The notes beneath the pieces are model-generated. The model had not been told where the DNA came from. It saw only the letters and a program-made list of their open reading frames with translations, and searched no databases. A DNA stretch of 42,635 bases from Rubripirellula sp. Its GTDB lineage: Bacteria; Planctomycetota; Planctomycetia; Pirellulales; Pirellulaceae. The translations under genes were made by a program, and so were the position numbers. Each line of letters starts with the position of its first letter. Within the stretch, counting starts at the first letter, position 1. Positions 1 to 7,793 of the stretch are shown here, one piece after another. The DNA lies in assembly GCA_012270065.1 (NCBI GenBank), contig JAAXJB010000054.1, positions 1-42,635 of the forward strand, read 5' to 3'.

Positions 1-32
1 TATTTTGATTAAGCAAAAAAATCTGTTCAAGC

Positions 33-122
33 ACTACAATCTGAGGAGGTACAACAATCTGATCACTGACAACAATCTCATCATTGACAACAATCCCAGC
101 AGGGACAGCAATCTCAGCAACC
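33..122. repeat. degenerate 18-bp tandem repeat at the window edge
   Basis: Five imperfect 18-bp units begin at 33, 51, 69, 87 and 105, each carrying a core like ACAACAATCT. In the frame of the downstream Gln-rich gene, the units from 88 on read as Gln/Ser-rich hexapeptides. The upstream units contain TGA at 67 and 85, and there is a TAA at 10. The units containing stops differ from the later ones by a few base changes, so this is either real decay of the 5' part of the gene or poor sequence at a contig edge. Confidence 0.6.
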
Positions 123-153
123 CCAAAGCCAAGAGCAACAAGTTGAACAACAA

Positions 154-957
154 TTGCAAAAAGCAATTGAAAACATGAAGCAGGCGGAAAAGGAACTTGA
201 ACAGGCGAAACGTGAAGAAGCAACTGAGAAACCACGTGAAGCTGAAGAACAGCTCCGCGCTGCCATTGCTCACCTCGCGCGGATCCTACGCCAGTTGCGT
301 GAGGAGGAACTGCTCCGCGAACTGGCAAAACTCGAGGGCCGCCTCAGGAAAATGGCGACCATGCAAAACAAGGTTCTCGAAGATACGATTGCATTGGCTG
401 CGACTCCTGTCGAACAACGAAATCGCCAGACCGATTTGAAGGCAGGCGACCTCGCCTTCGCAGAAAAGAACATAACTCTGGAAGCTGACCGGGCAATGCT
501 GTTATTGAGAGAAGAAGGTTCCAGCATTGCATTCCCGGAGGTTGTTTCACAGATCCGCGATGACACGGCAACCGTATCTGATCGGCTAAGCCAAACCAAA
601 ATTGACTTGGTGACTCAAGGGATACAGCAGGACATACTCGCTGCACTCGATGAGATGATTGTCGCGCTCCAAAAGGCGCAGCGTGACCTTGAACAGCAGC
701 AGCAACAGCAGCAGCAACAGGGGCAGCAGGGCCAACAGGGTCAGGGTGAACAGCCTCTTGTGGAAGCGTTAGCGGAGCTTAAATTGATTCGAACGATGGA
801 GACAAGAATCAAATCGACAACGGACCGCTATTCCAGCTTACTGGAATCTGGCTCATCCAGCGGAAAAGAAATACTCCCGTTACTACAAAACCTGTCCGAC
901 CGTCAAAACCGCCTGTATCGCATCACTCGCGATCTGGTACTCAAAAGAAATCAATGA
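154..957 (+). CDS. Gln-rich coiled-coil protein, 5' end incomplete or damaged
   Basis: The reading frame is open from 88 to 957. The first usable starts are TTG at 154 and ATG at 175, but neither looks like a natural N-terminus, because Gln-rich coding continues upstream until in-frame stops at 85 and 67. The protein is rich in Glu, Gln, Arg and Leu, predicting long charged coiled coils through about residue 190. A poly-Gln tract (about residues 180-195) is followed by a short helical C-terminal part. No enzyme motif is visible. It ends 13 bp before the next gene, also Gln-rich, so the two are probably one operon. Paired Gln-rich coiled-coil proteins of this style occur in planctomycetes near MoxR/DUF58/von Willebrand A operons; that placement here is inference. 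It could be the C-terminal part of a longer exported protein. Confidence 0.6.
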   Translation: MQKAIENMKQAEKELEQAKREEATEKPREAEEQLRAAIAHLARILRQLREEELLRELAKLEGRLRKMATMQNKVLEDTIALAATPVEQRNRQTDLKAGDLAFAEKNITLEADRAMLLLREEGSSIAFPEVVSQIRDDTATVSDRLSQTKIDLVTQGIQQDILAALDEMIVALQKAQRDLEQQQQQQQQQGQQGQQGQGEQPLVEALAELKLIRTMETRIKSTTDRYSSLLESGSSSGKEILPLLQNLSDRQNRLYRITRDLVLKRNQ

Positions 958-970
958 CAGTGAGGAACCT

Positions 971-2083
971 GTGGCAACTCTAAACAAGAAATCCGGACTT
1001 CTTCGCGCATCCATTCGATTGCTGGTGGCTGCATTCGTTTGCATGACAATCAACAGCCATTGGATTCCAAATCGAGCTGCAGCAGATGACGCGTTCGAGA
1101 ATGACACCAGTTGGAAACAACCGGATGCTGATGGCGTCACCCAAATGCTGACTGCATCGCTTACCAGCCTTGGCGTTTCGAAATCTGCCATCGATCAAGC
1201 TGTTGAGCAGATGGTCTTGGCAATCAAAACGAGTGACGCCGATCTGCTTGATTCATTCATTGCCGCGTCGAGATCACACTCGCCCATTCTGGAAAAGTTG
1301 GCAACCCTGACAACGGAAGATCTACAGGAAGCAGGCCGTCGCATCGACCCGAACCATCCAGCGCACATTAACTTGAAGGAATTGCCCGATGAACTTCAGG
1401 CGACTGCTGGGACGTGGCTGGGAAGGGAACTGGTGCGCGCACGACTGTACGATGAGGGACTTCCTGCTCTGGTAGCAGTCGATGCAACACAGTCGGTCGA
1501 CCCGGCCGCGACGCTTTTCTTTCGTGGTGTCTGTTACCACGCCCTGCTGAAGAAGAACGAGGCGTTGGTTGACCTGAACCGTCTGCTTGAAAACGAGAAA
1601 GATTGCCCCGTTCGATTTACCCGTACCGCGCAGCTCATGGTAGCTGACATATCTCCGTTGAAAGAGGATTCACTCGACGAGATATCGCGTTTGATGACAG
1701 ATGTCACTCGGAGACTCGATTTGGGCAGGGCTGATGAAAACGTGCAGGATCAGGAGCAGAAGATCATTGACAAACTTTCAAAACTGATCGAGAAGATCGA
1801 ACAACAACAGCAACAACAGCAACAACAACAAAGCCAGTCACAAAGCCAAAGTCAGGGCAATAGTCAGGGGGGGCAAAATGCCCCAATGAACGATAGCCAA
1901 GCTGCGGGAGGATCTGGCACAGGCGATGCAGCACGAAAAAACATTGAGGAACGAGACGGTTGGGGAAAGCTCCCACCTGCCGAAAGAAAAGAAGCCCTAC
2001 AGCAAATCAGCCGGGACCTTCCCACTCATTACCGGGAAGTTATCGAGGCTTACTTCCGAAAGCTGGCCACGGACCGGCAGTAG
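971..2083 (+). CDS. exported TPR-like protein with poly-Gln linker
   Basis: The 370-residue product starts with GTG at 971, 13 bp after the preceding stop. An N-terminal signal peptide is visible: basic residues, a hydrophobic stretch around residues 13-30, then an Ala-rich cleavage region. Residues about 130-215 (GRELVRARLYDEG, FRGVCYHALLKKNEALVDLNRLL) look like TPR-type helical pairs. A pure Gln run near residue 280 and a Ser/Gln/Gly-rich linker follow. The last 45 residues form a separate conserved-looking module with WGKLPPAER and PTHYREVIEAYF, a C-terminal signature I associate with planctomycete proteins encoded beside MoxR/BatA-type operons. The function is unknown. It probably works with the upstream Gln-rich protein in the cell envelope. 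Confidence 0.75.
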   Translation: MATLNKKSGLLRASIRLLVAAFVCMTINSHWIPNRAAADDAFENDTSWKQPDADGVTQMLTASLTSLGVSKSAIDQAVEQMVLAIKTSDADLLDSFIAASRSHSPILEKLATLTTEDLQEAGRRIDPNHPAHINLKELPDELQATAGTWLGRELVRARLYDEGLPALVAVDATQSVDPAATLFFRGVCYHALLKKNEALVDLNRLLENEKDCPVRFTRTAQLMVADISPLKEDSLDEISRLMTDVTRRLDLGRADENVQDQEQKIIDKLSKLIEKIEQQQQQQQQQQSQSQSQSQGNSQGGQNAPMNDSQAAGGSGTGDAARKNIEERDGWGKLPPAERKEALQQISRDLPTHYREVIEAYFRKLATDRQ

Positions 2084-2091
2084 CATTGGCT

Positions 2092-2229
2092 GCTTGTGTT
2101 CGTTTTCCTAACTTGTTGATAACGCTGGTTTCTGGGCTGGCCTGAGGCGCTGTTCAAGCCGAGACAGTGCAAAAAATCTGGGAAGCCTATCGAAACAAAG
2201 AACTCGATACTGCGATCAAAGCCCGCTGA
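2092..2229 (+). pseudogene. possible remnant of a small secreted protein N-terminus
   Basis: In one frame this stretch reads FPNLLITLVSGLA, then a TGA at 2143, then GAVQAETVQKIWEAYRN and a short amphipathic tail to a TGA at 2227. The order hydrophobic stretch, Ala-x-Ala site, helical start is what a signal peptide and mature N-terminus would give, but two stops interrupt it and there is no clear start codon. It may be chance. Nothing else in 2084-2276 looks coding. Confidence 0.2.
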
Positions 2230-2275
2230 TCGTGGCAAATGCGGCGAATTGAGCCGTTTATCAGGCCCGAATTTT

Positions 2276-2293
2276 CTTAACACAACCTTAACA
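2276..2293 (+). promoter_or_regulatory. candidate Pho box upstream of pstS
   Basis: CTTAACA occurs at 2276-2282 and again at 2287-2293, an 11-bp period. Two 8-bp CTTAACNN units separated by 3 bp is the format described for cyanobacterial Pho boxes, and TTAACA repeats at 11-bp spacing are also known for Bacillus PhoP. The site lies about 100 bp before pstS, the first gene of a phosphate operon. No third unit in register and no clear -10 are visible, so the match is suggestive only. Confidence 0.5.
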
Positions 2294-2393
2294 ATAAACA
2301 CACGGATTCGAACCTCGTACATCCAGTTTGCCATTGTTAACTTTACCGCCGAGATGGAAAGTAACATTACAACTTAGGTAGAGAGGTTAGAAC

Positions 2394-3410
2394 ATGCTGA
2401 AAAGCACAACTTTGTGTTTGGTAGCCACACTGATTCTGAACATTTCCGCGTTCTCAGTGTCGGCACAGAACACCGGCCTTCTGGGGAAAGTTGCGATCGA
2501 TGGCAGCAGCACCGTGTACCCCATCAGTGAAGCGGCAGCATCTGGCTTTCAGAAGCAATACCCAAATGTCAAAGTCAGCGTCGGCGTGTCCGGCACTGGT
2601 GGGGGGTTCAAACGTTTCACCGTGGGTGATACTGACATTTCGGATGCATCACGACCAATCAAGGACAGTGAATTCAAGGCAGCCCGCGAGTCAGGCATCA
2701 ACTTTTTCGAGTTACCCGTTGCTTACGACGGCTTGACTCTGGTCGCACAGAAGAACAACACATGGCTCAACAATCTGACGATTGATGAAATCAAGAAAAT
2801 TTTTCTTGCTGGTTCGGCTGCGAAGACTTGGGCAGAAGTGCGTGAGGGCTGGCCAAATGAGCAGATTCGCATTTTTGCCCCAGGAACCGACTCCGGAACC
2901 TTCGACTACTTCAAGGAAGTCGTTGTAGGAAAAACCGGTGGTTCTTTGCGGTCTGACATGAGCACCAGTGAAGATGACAATGTGCTGGTGACGGGCGTGT
3001 CAGGCACTCCCAATTCGATTGGGTTCTTCGGCGTTGCCTATTACGAGGAAAACAAGGATAAACTGAAGTCGATCTCGATTGTCAATCCAAAAACGGGCGA
3101 TTCGGTAAGTCCAACTTCCCAGACAATCGAGAACGGAACTTACGCACCATTCAGCCGTCCGTTGTTCATCTACGTCAATGCGGACTCCTTCAAACGTCCC
3201 GAAATGCGTAAATTTGTCGGGTATTACCTGCAGAATGCGGCTAAACTCTCGAGTTCTTCCGGATACGTCGCACTTCCGACGGCGATTTACAAGGAAGCCA
3301 TGATGCATTGTAGAAAAGGTAAAACCGGAACACATTACCTGACCTCCGATCTGGAAAAGAGGTCTGGACCGGTGACCGAGATTTATCAGGAAAGCAACCT
3401 GGTTAAGTAA
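2394..3410 (+). CDS. pstS: phosphate-binding protein PstS
   Basis: This is the periplasmic phosphate receptor of the PstSCAB ABC transporter. The 338-residue product has a signal peptide (residues 1 to about 24, ending SVSAQ) and no lipobox Cys. It has the family's phosphate-binding motifs: GSSTVYPI near residue 38, SGTGGGFKRF near residue 65, DISDASRPI, and GTDSGTFDYF near residue 165. Length and motif order fit the PstS/SphX type. ATG at 2394 is preceded by GAGAGG at 2381-2386, a good ribosome binding site. It is the first gene of pstS-pstC-pstA-pstB-phoU. A hairpin after its stop could make PstS more abundant than the membrane components. The candidate Pho box upstream suggests induction by phosphate starvation. 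Confidence 0.95.
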   Translation: MLKSTTLCLVATLILNISAFSVSAQNTGLLGKVAIDGSSTVYPISEAAASGFQKQYPNVKVSVGVSGTGGGFKRFTVGDTDISDASRPIKDSEFKAARESGINFFELPVAYDGLTLVAQKNNTWLNNLTIDEIKKIFLAGSAAKTWAEVREGWPNEQIRIFAPGTDSGTFDYFKEVVVGKTGGSLRSDMSTSEDDNVLVTGVSGTPNSIGFFGVAYYEENKDKLKSISIVNPKTGDSVSPTSQTIENGTYAPFSRPLFIYVNADSFKRPEMRKFVGYYLQNAAKLSSSSGYVALPTAIYKEAMMHCRKGKTGTHYLTSDLEKRSGPVTEIYQESNLVK

Positions 3411-3435
3411 CGCGGAAATCTTTGTATACTTTCAC

Positions 3436-3470
3436 CCGACCACGTGCGCCCGCGTGGTCGGCGTGTTTTT
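3436..3470 (+). terminator. hairpin with T-run between pstS and pstC
   Basis: A perfect 9-bp stem, CCGACCACG at 3436-3444 with CGTGGTCGG at 3453-3461, encloses an 8-nt loop. A T5 run follows at 3466-3470 after four intervening bases. It lies 25 bp after the pstS stop and 20 bp before the pstC ATG. It fits a partial intrinsic terminator, or a 3' stabilising hairpin for the pstS message, inside the operon. Confidence 0.65.
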
Positions 3471-3491
3471 ACATCAGCAAAAAGACATCTG

Positions 3492-4466
3492 ATGAGTTCC
3501 GCACTCAGCAAAGCAAAGTCGCCGGAATTGGAAGCGAAAGTGCAGAAGCTTCTGGAGCGTCAGAAGAAGAACCTTTCGTGGGTACGCTTGCGCGAAAAAG
3601 GTATTTTTCTCTGCCTGATCGGTTGTGGATTATTCTCGCTGCTGATTACCGGCTCAATCATCTTTGTCCTCACCTCCGAAACGATTACTTTCTTCCGTTT
3701 TGAGGAGGTCACCCTCGGTAATTTCCTGTTATCGACTGAATGGACTCCGCTGCTTGGCAACACCAAAAGTTTTGGCATCTGGGCATTGATCAGCGGTACC
3801 CTGCTGGTCACTGCGATCGCGATGTTGCTGGCACTTCCTCTGGGACTCGTAACAGCCATTTACCTGAGTGAGTACGCGCCTCGCCGAGTCCGCAGCACCT
3901 TGAAACCGATTTTGGAAATTCTCGCGGGGATTCCGACGGTGGTCTACGGATTTTTCGCATTGATGACGATCACGCCATTCTTGCAGTGGTGCTACGACGG
4001 ATTCAACATTTACAACGCCATGAGTGCGGGCATTGCGGTTGGAATCCTGTGTTTCCCAACGGTATGCTCGCTGGCGGAGGATGCACTCCAGGCAGTCCCC
4101 TCCTCTCTGCGGGACGGCGCGTTCGGTTTGGGGGGGACTCGGTTTGATGCCACCATCAAAGTAATCTTGCCGGCAGCGTTGAGCGGTATCATTAGTGCCT
4201 TCCTGCTCGCGATCGCACGAGCGATAGGCGAAACCATGATTGTCGCACTGGCGGCTGGAAGCCGGGCTCATGTGACGATCAATCCGGGTGATGAAGTCCA
4301 AACGATGACCGGATACATGGTCCAAATCGCGGGCGGTGATGTTTCCAACTTTGGCATCGAATACTATTCGATGTACGCGGTAGCGTTCACCCTGTTTCTG
4401 ATTACACTCTCGCTTACCATGATCGGGAACAGGATCCGCAAAAAGTATCGGGAGACATACGATTGA
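3492..4466 (+). CDS. pstC: phosphate ABC transporter permease PstC
   Basis: Inner-membrane permease subunit that pairs with PstA to form the phosphate channel. I chose ATG at 3492 (324 residues) because an upstream GTG in the same frame at 3444 lies inside the terminator-like hairpin and adds an Arg-rich peptide without family character. After a charged N-terminal helix come about six membrane segments. The permease EAA-type loop is seen as EDALQAVPSSLRDGAFGLG with the following ATIKVILPAALSGI. The segment AIARAIGETMIVALAAG is the typical PstC/PstA transmembrane helix. The stop at 4464-4466 overlaps the pstA TTG start, suggesting translational coupling. Confidence 0.93.
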   Translation: MSSALSKAKSPELEAKVQKLLERQKKNLSWVRLREKGIFLCLIGCGLFSLLITGSIIFVLTSETITFFRFEEVTLGNFLLSTEWTPLLGNTKSFGIWALISGTLLVTAIAMLLALPLGLVTAIYLSEYAPRRVRSTLKPILEILAGIPTVVYGFFALMTITPFLQWCYDGFNIYNAMSAGIAVGILCFPTVCSLAEDALQAVPSSLRDGAFGLGGTRFDATIKVILPAALSGIISAFLLAIARAIGETMIVALAAGSRAHVTINPGDEVQTMTGYMVQIAGGDVSNFGIEYYSMYAVAFTLFLITLSLTMIGNRIRKKYRETYD

Positions 4467-5848
4467 GTGACATCGACTCGCAAGACGATTCGAATATGTC
4501 TGCCGATGACGCGGAAAAACCATCGAAAGATGGGCACATCGGGGAGCAATCTGTGTCTGGCCCAGGCGGAACGCCAAAAACGTCCTTGCTTGAGGCCCGG
4601 GATCCAGATGCATTTGACAAGCCTACGCTGATCACGACGCGTTCGCGACTGGCAAAGGATTTCCGCTTCCGCGTCATGTGCATATTGACGGCCTGTGCCT
4701 CGGTTCTGATTCTTGTTTTCCTTCTCGGTTCCATACTTGGCGCAGGAATTCCGACTCTCAGCTGGACACTGCTGACTGGTACTCCTGAACCAGAACCCGA
4801 AAACGCAGGAATGTGGCCGGCACTGATGGGAACCCTGTGGGTGTGCACCATGTGCGCGTTGATCACCTTGCCACTGGGCATCGGCACAGCCATCCTGATC
4901 GAAGAATTCACTCCACGGAACAGGATTGCGCGACAGGTCCTTGCGTTGATTCAATTGAACATCACAAATCTTGCTGGTGTCCCCAGTGTCGTCTACGGCA
5001 TCCTTGGACTAACGGCATTTGTTTCGATGTTTTCACTCTTTGACAACTCTGATAATGCGGATGGCCCCAGCATGGAAGTTGGCGCGGTTTACTATGACCA
5101 GTTCAGCAATGTTGCCAGCGATCCGTTCATTGATACTGGAGATACGGAAGCCGAGGAGAGGTACTTCCTCTTTCCGGTTGAAACACGGGACGCACCGTCA
5201 ACGGTTCCGAAAACTGGAATGCTGGCTTACGAAAACAGTGAAGGCGGCCTGAAAGAGGTCGAGATAATCGCAATCGATCCGTTCGCCGATGATGCCCCCA
5301 CGGATGCGGATGCATTGAGCAGAACCATCGACAGCACATCTGATCCGGGTCGGATCAGTGAAAAGCAATGGTATTACCTGCGATTACCCTTCGGCCGCGG
5401 CGTCGTGGCCGGCGCCCTGACATTGATGCTGGTCATCCTGCCAGTGATCATCATCAGCACACAAGAGTCATTGCGTGCGGTTCCCGGCACACTTCGGGCA
5501 GGTGCATTGGGTTTGGGAGCCACACCATGGCAGGTTGTGTGGAATGTCACCTTACCCTCGGCAATCCCCGGGATCATGACCGGCTCAATCCTTGCCATGA
5601 GCCGGGCGATCGGTGAAACAGCGCCGATCCTGATCATCGCCGGAATCGTTTACATACGGTCGGCTCCACAGCATCTGATGGATGACTACACAGTCATGCC
5701 GCTGCAGATCTACAACTGGACCTCAAGGCCACAAGAAGAATTCCACAACATAGCTGCCGGTGGCATTGTCATCCTGTTGGCTATTCTGCTCACTTTCAAC
5801 GCGGTGGCGGTTCTGATCCGACATCGCATGCAAAATAAACTCAACTAA
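4463..5848 (+). CDS. pstA: phosphate ABC transporter permease PstA with large insertion
   Basis: Second permease subunit of the Pst transporter. It starts at TTG 4463, overlapping the pstC stop by 4 bp, with GGAGA at 4451-4455 as ribosome binding site; an in-frame ATG at 4496 is a weaker alternative. The protein has 461 residues against a usual 280-300. Extra length comes from a polar N-terminal tail (about 70 residues before the first membrane segment) and a hydrophilic, acidic insertion of about 115 residues (roughly 193-305). The insertion falls after [15 protein letters not shown] and before the segment [19 protein letters not shown]. The EAA loop ([20 protein letters not shown]) and [18 protein letters not shown] are intact, so the transporter core should work. 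The insertion probably faces the periplasm, where PstS docks; that is inference from family topology. Confidence 0.92.
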   Translation: MSDIDSQDDSNMSADDAEKPSKDGHIGEQSVSGPGGTPKTSLLEARDPDAFDKPTLITTRSRLAKDFRFRVMCILTACASVLILVFLLGSILGAGIPTLSWTLLTGTPEPEPENAGMWPALMGTLWVCTMCALITLPLGIGTAILIEEFTPRNRIARQVLALIQLNITNLAGVPSVVYGILGLTAFVSMFSLFDNSDNADGPSMEVGAVYYDQFSNVASDPFIDTGDTEAEERYFLFPVETRDAPSTVPKTGMLAYENSEGGLKEVEIIAIDPFADDAPTDADALSRTIDSTSDPGRISEKQWYYLRLPFGRGVVAGALTLMLVILPVIIISTQESLRAVPGTLRAGALGLGATPWQVVWNVTLPSAIPGIMTGSILAMSRAIGETAPILIIAGIVYIRSAPQHLMDDYTVMPLQIYNWTSRPQEEFHNIAAGGIVILLAILLTFNAVAVLIRHRMQNKLN

Positions 5849-5883
5849 TCCTTTTCCATTCCCTCGCTTTGAGTCATGTTCGA

Positions 5884-6768
5884 ATGAGCAGTACAATCAC
5901 GAGCCCAGAGAACAAAGCCGGATCGCAGCTCCGCACTCAACACGATCCAGACAGTCAAATGGCAACTGTTCACATGAGAACTGATAAACCTCACACAGAA
6001 CCAGCGGAAAAGGATGCGACTGCCATCGTCATGGAGGATCTTTCATCCTGGTATGGAAGCTTTCAGGCACTGAAATCCATTTCGCTCAATGTACGCAAAA
6101 ACAAGGTCACTGCGTTCATTGGTCCCAGTGGCTGTGGCAAAAGCACATTGCTTCGCTGGATCAATCGCATGAATGACACCATTCATTCGGCTCGCGCTAC
6201 CGGCAATCTGCACCTGGGAGACCTGGATCTGTTGGCAAGCACCACCGATGTTGTCGACCTGCGTCGCAAGGTTGGCATTGTTTTCCAGAAGCCCAACCCG
6301 TTTCCAAAATCCATTTTCGATAATGTCGCATTCGGCCCGCGCCTGCACATGAAACTGCGCCGCAATGAGTTACTGGATATTGTTGAGTGGTCATTGCGAA
6401 AGGCGGCAGTCTGGGATGAGGTCAAGGACCGGCTACATGCTCCCGCTCTGGGGTTATCAGGTGGCCAACAACAGCGTCTGTGCATCGCACGCACCATTGC
6501 CGTCGGCCCCGAAGTTCTCCTGATGGATGAACCGTGCAGCGCTCTCGACCCTGGTAGCACACTTGCCATCGAAGAACTCATGAATGAACTCCGAGACCAA
6601 TACACAATCGTGATTGTCACTCACAACATGCAACAAGCCTCACGATGCAGCGACGAAACTGCGTTTTTCTTTGAAGGCAAGTTGATCGAGATGAACGACA
6701 CCCAGAGCATTTTCACGAATCCCGCAAACCAGAAAACAGAAGACTATATCAGCGGCCGGTTCGGGTAA
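5884..6768 (+). CDS. pstB: phosphate ABC transporter ATPase PstB
   Basis: Cytoplasmic ATPase that drives phosphate import. ATG at 5884 gives 294 residues; a TTG at 5869 and an ATG at 5959 are in-frame alternatives, and none has a clear ribosome binding site. The first 45 or so residues are a polar extension missing from typical 250-260 residue PstB proteins. All ATPase motifs are present in order: Walker [11 protein letters not shown]-loop in [18 protein letters not shown], signature [15 protein letters not shown], Walker [14 protein letters not shown], and the H-loop in [16 protein letters not shown]. The gene lies 35 bp after pstA and 50 bp before phoU. Confidence 0.95.
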   Translation: MSSTITSPENKAGSQLRTQHDPDSQMATVHMRTDKPHTEPAEKDATAIVMEDLSSWYGSFQALKSISLNVRKNKVTAFIGPSGCGKSTLLRWINRMNDTIHSARATGNLHLGDLDLLASTTDVVDLRRKVGIVFQKPNPFPKSIFDNVAFGPRLHMKLRRNELLDIVEWSLRKAAVWDEVKDRLHAPALGLSGGQQQRLCIARTIAVGPEVLLMDEPCSALDPGSTLAIEELMNELRDQYTIVIVTHNMQQASRCSDETAFFFEGKLIEMNDTQSIFTNPANQKTEDYISGRFG

Positions 6769-6818
6769 GGCAAACACGCAGTCAAGGCAGATCATCATTT
6801 GATTCTCCGAGGGTAACC

Positions 6819-7496
6819 ATGAGCAAGCATCTTGACCGAGAACTGGACGCTCTACGAAGTGATTTGATTTCCCAGTTTGGACTCGTAGAGCAAATGATCC
6901 TCACGGCTGTACGTGCTTTGACCGAGCGTCGTGGCGAGCTCTGTGACGACGTCATCAGTCAGGATGCGCAGGTCGATTCAAATGACATCAAGTTTGAAGA
7001 GGAATGCCTGAAACTGCTTGCGTTGCACCAACCGGTGGCATCCAACATGCGTTGGCTATTCACAGTTGTGAAAGTCAACAATGAACTTGAACGGATGGCG
7101 GACCTGGCCTGCAACATTGCCGAACGCGCAAAGTCGATTGAAAAACATCCCGGTTTTCCTGTTCCCGAGGAACTCAACGAGATGGCTGCCGGCGCCACCC
7201 AAATGGTAAAACAGGCACTGGATTCATTCATTGAAGGTGATGAAGACAAAGCACGCGCTGTGATCTCGTCAGATGATGAAGTTGACCGACAGAACCGAAT
7301 TGTCATCGAAATTCTTCATGAAAAAATGCGTGAAGACCCGGAAAACATTTCTCCCGCTGTCCATTGCTTTAGCGCTTCACGCCACCTCGAGCGGATTGCC
7401 GACCTTGCAGTCAACATCTCGGAAGAAGTGATCTACCTCGTCTTGGGTGACATCGTGCGTCATCAGCATGGTGAAACCATCACCAAGAACAATTGA
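6819..7496 (+). CDS. phoU: phosphate signalling protein PhoU
   Basis: Cytoplasmic regulator that links the Pst transporter to the PhoR/PhoB-type two-component system and represses uptake when phosphate is plentiful. The 225-residue product has the two tandem three-helix bundles of PhoU, each with its metal-binding signature: NELERMADLACNIAER near residue 88 and RHLERIADLAVNISEE near residue 190. ATG at 6819 is preceded by GAGGGT. It is the last gene of the pst operon. No phoB or phoR homologue occurs in the window, so the sensor must be elsewhere. Confidence 0.95.
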   Translation: MSKHLDRELDALRSDLISQFGLVEQMILTAVRALTERRGELCDDVISQDAQVDSNDIKFEEECLKLLALHQPVASNMRWLFTVVKVNNELERMADLACNIAERAKSIEKHPGFPVPEELNEMAAGATQMVKQALDSFIEGDEDKARAVISSDDEVDRQNRIVIEILHEKMREDPENISPAVHCFSASRHLERIADLAVNISEEVIYLVLGDIVRHQHGETITKNN

Positions 7497-7793
7497 TTTT
7501 TTTGCGATTTCATCCGACGAAAAGTCAATGATCTGGCGAGTGGCTTGGCAATCGGTCCACCCCCTGTTCACCGGATTGCTGCGTTCATCGGTTTTCTGTG
7601 ACCGCTTTGCTTTTCTGCAAGTCACTCTCAATCCATCTGTGTTGATTCCCTGCGTGGCGTTTCAGCCGGATCTGCCAGGCGGGATACGGGTAACCCCTGT
7701 CAACAAGGCAGTCCGTCAACAATGCAGTCCGGATTGAGAAGTGGTACATTCAGAACCATTCCCGTTCAATTCCGTCAAAACATGGCCCCCTGA
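7497..7793. other. intergenic region between phoU and the sulfatase
   Basis: There is no convincing gene. A short plus-strand ORF (7447-7737) begins inside phoU and has no recognisable features. There is a T-run just after phoU but no strong stem. A 16-bp tandem duplication lies at 7699-7730. A promoter for the sulfatase-SDR pair is expected here, but I see no clear hexamers. Confidence 0.4.
7699..7730. repeat. 16-bp tandem duplication
   Basis: GTCAACAAGGCAGTCC (7699-7714) is followed directly by GTCAACAATGCAGTCC (7715-7730), one mismatch in 16. It lies 64 bp before the sulfatase start. Confidence 0.8.

Noticed and set aside
2302-2318. GGATTCGAACC, resembling a reverse-strand tRNA T-arm
   Set aside because: The T-stem pairs poorly, and no acceptor stem or anticodon arm can be built from the flanking sequence.
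3444-3491. Upstream GTG extension of pstC
   Set aside because: It lies within the terminator-like hairpin and encodes an Arg-rich peptide unlike PstC; ATG 3492 fits better.
3729-4613. 294-residue minus-strand ORF opposite pstC
   Set aside because: Low-complexity His/Arg/Gln-rich composition; it is the antisense of a clear permease gene.
7447-7737. 96-residue plus-strand ORF after phoU
   Set aside because: It starts inside phoU, has no family features, and its composition is not protein-like.
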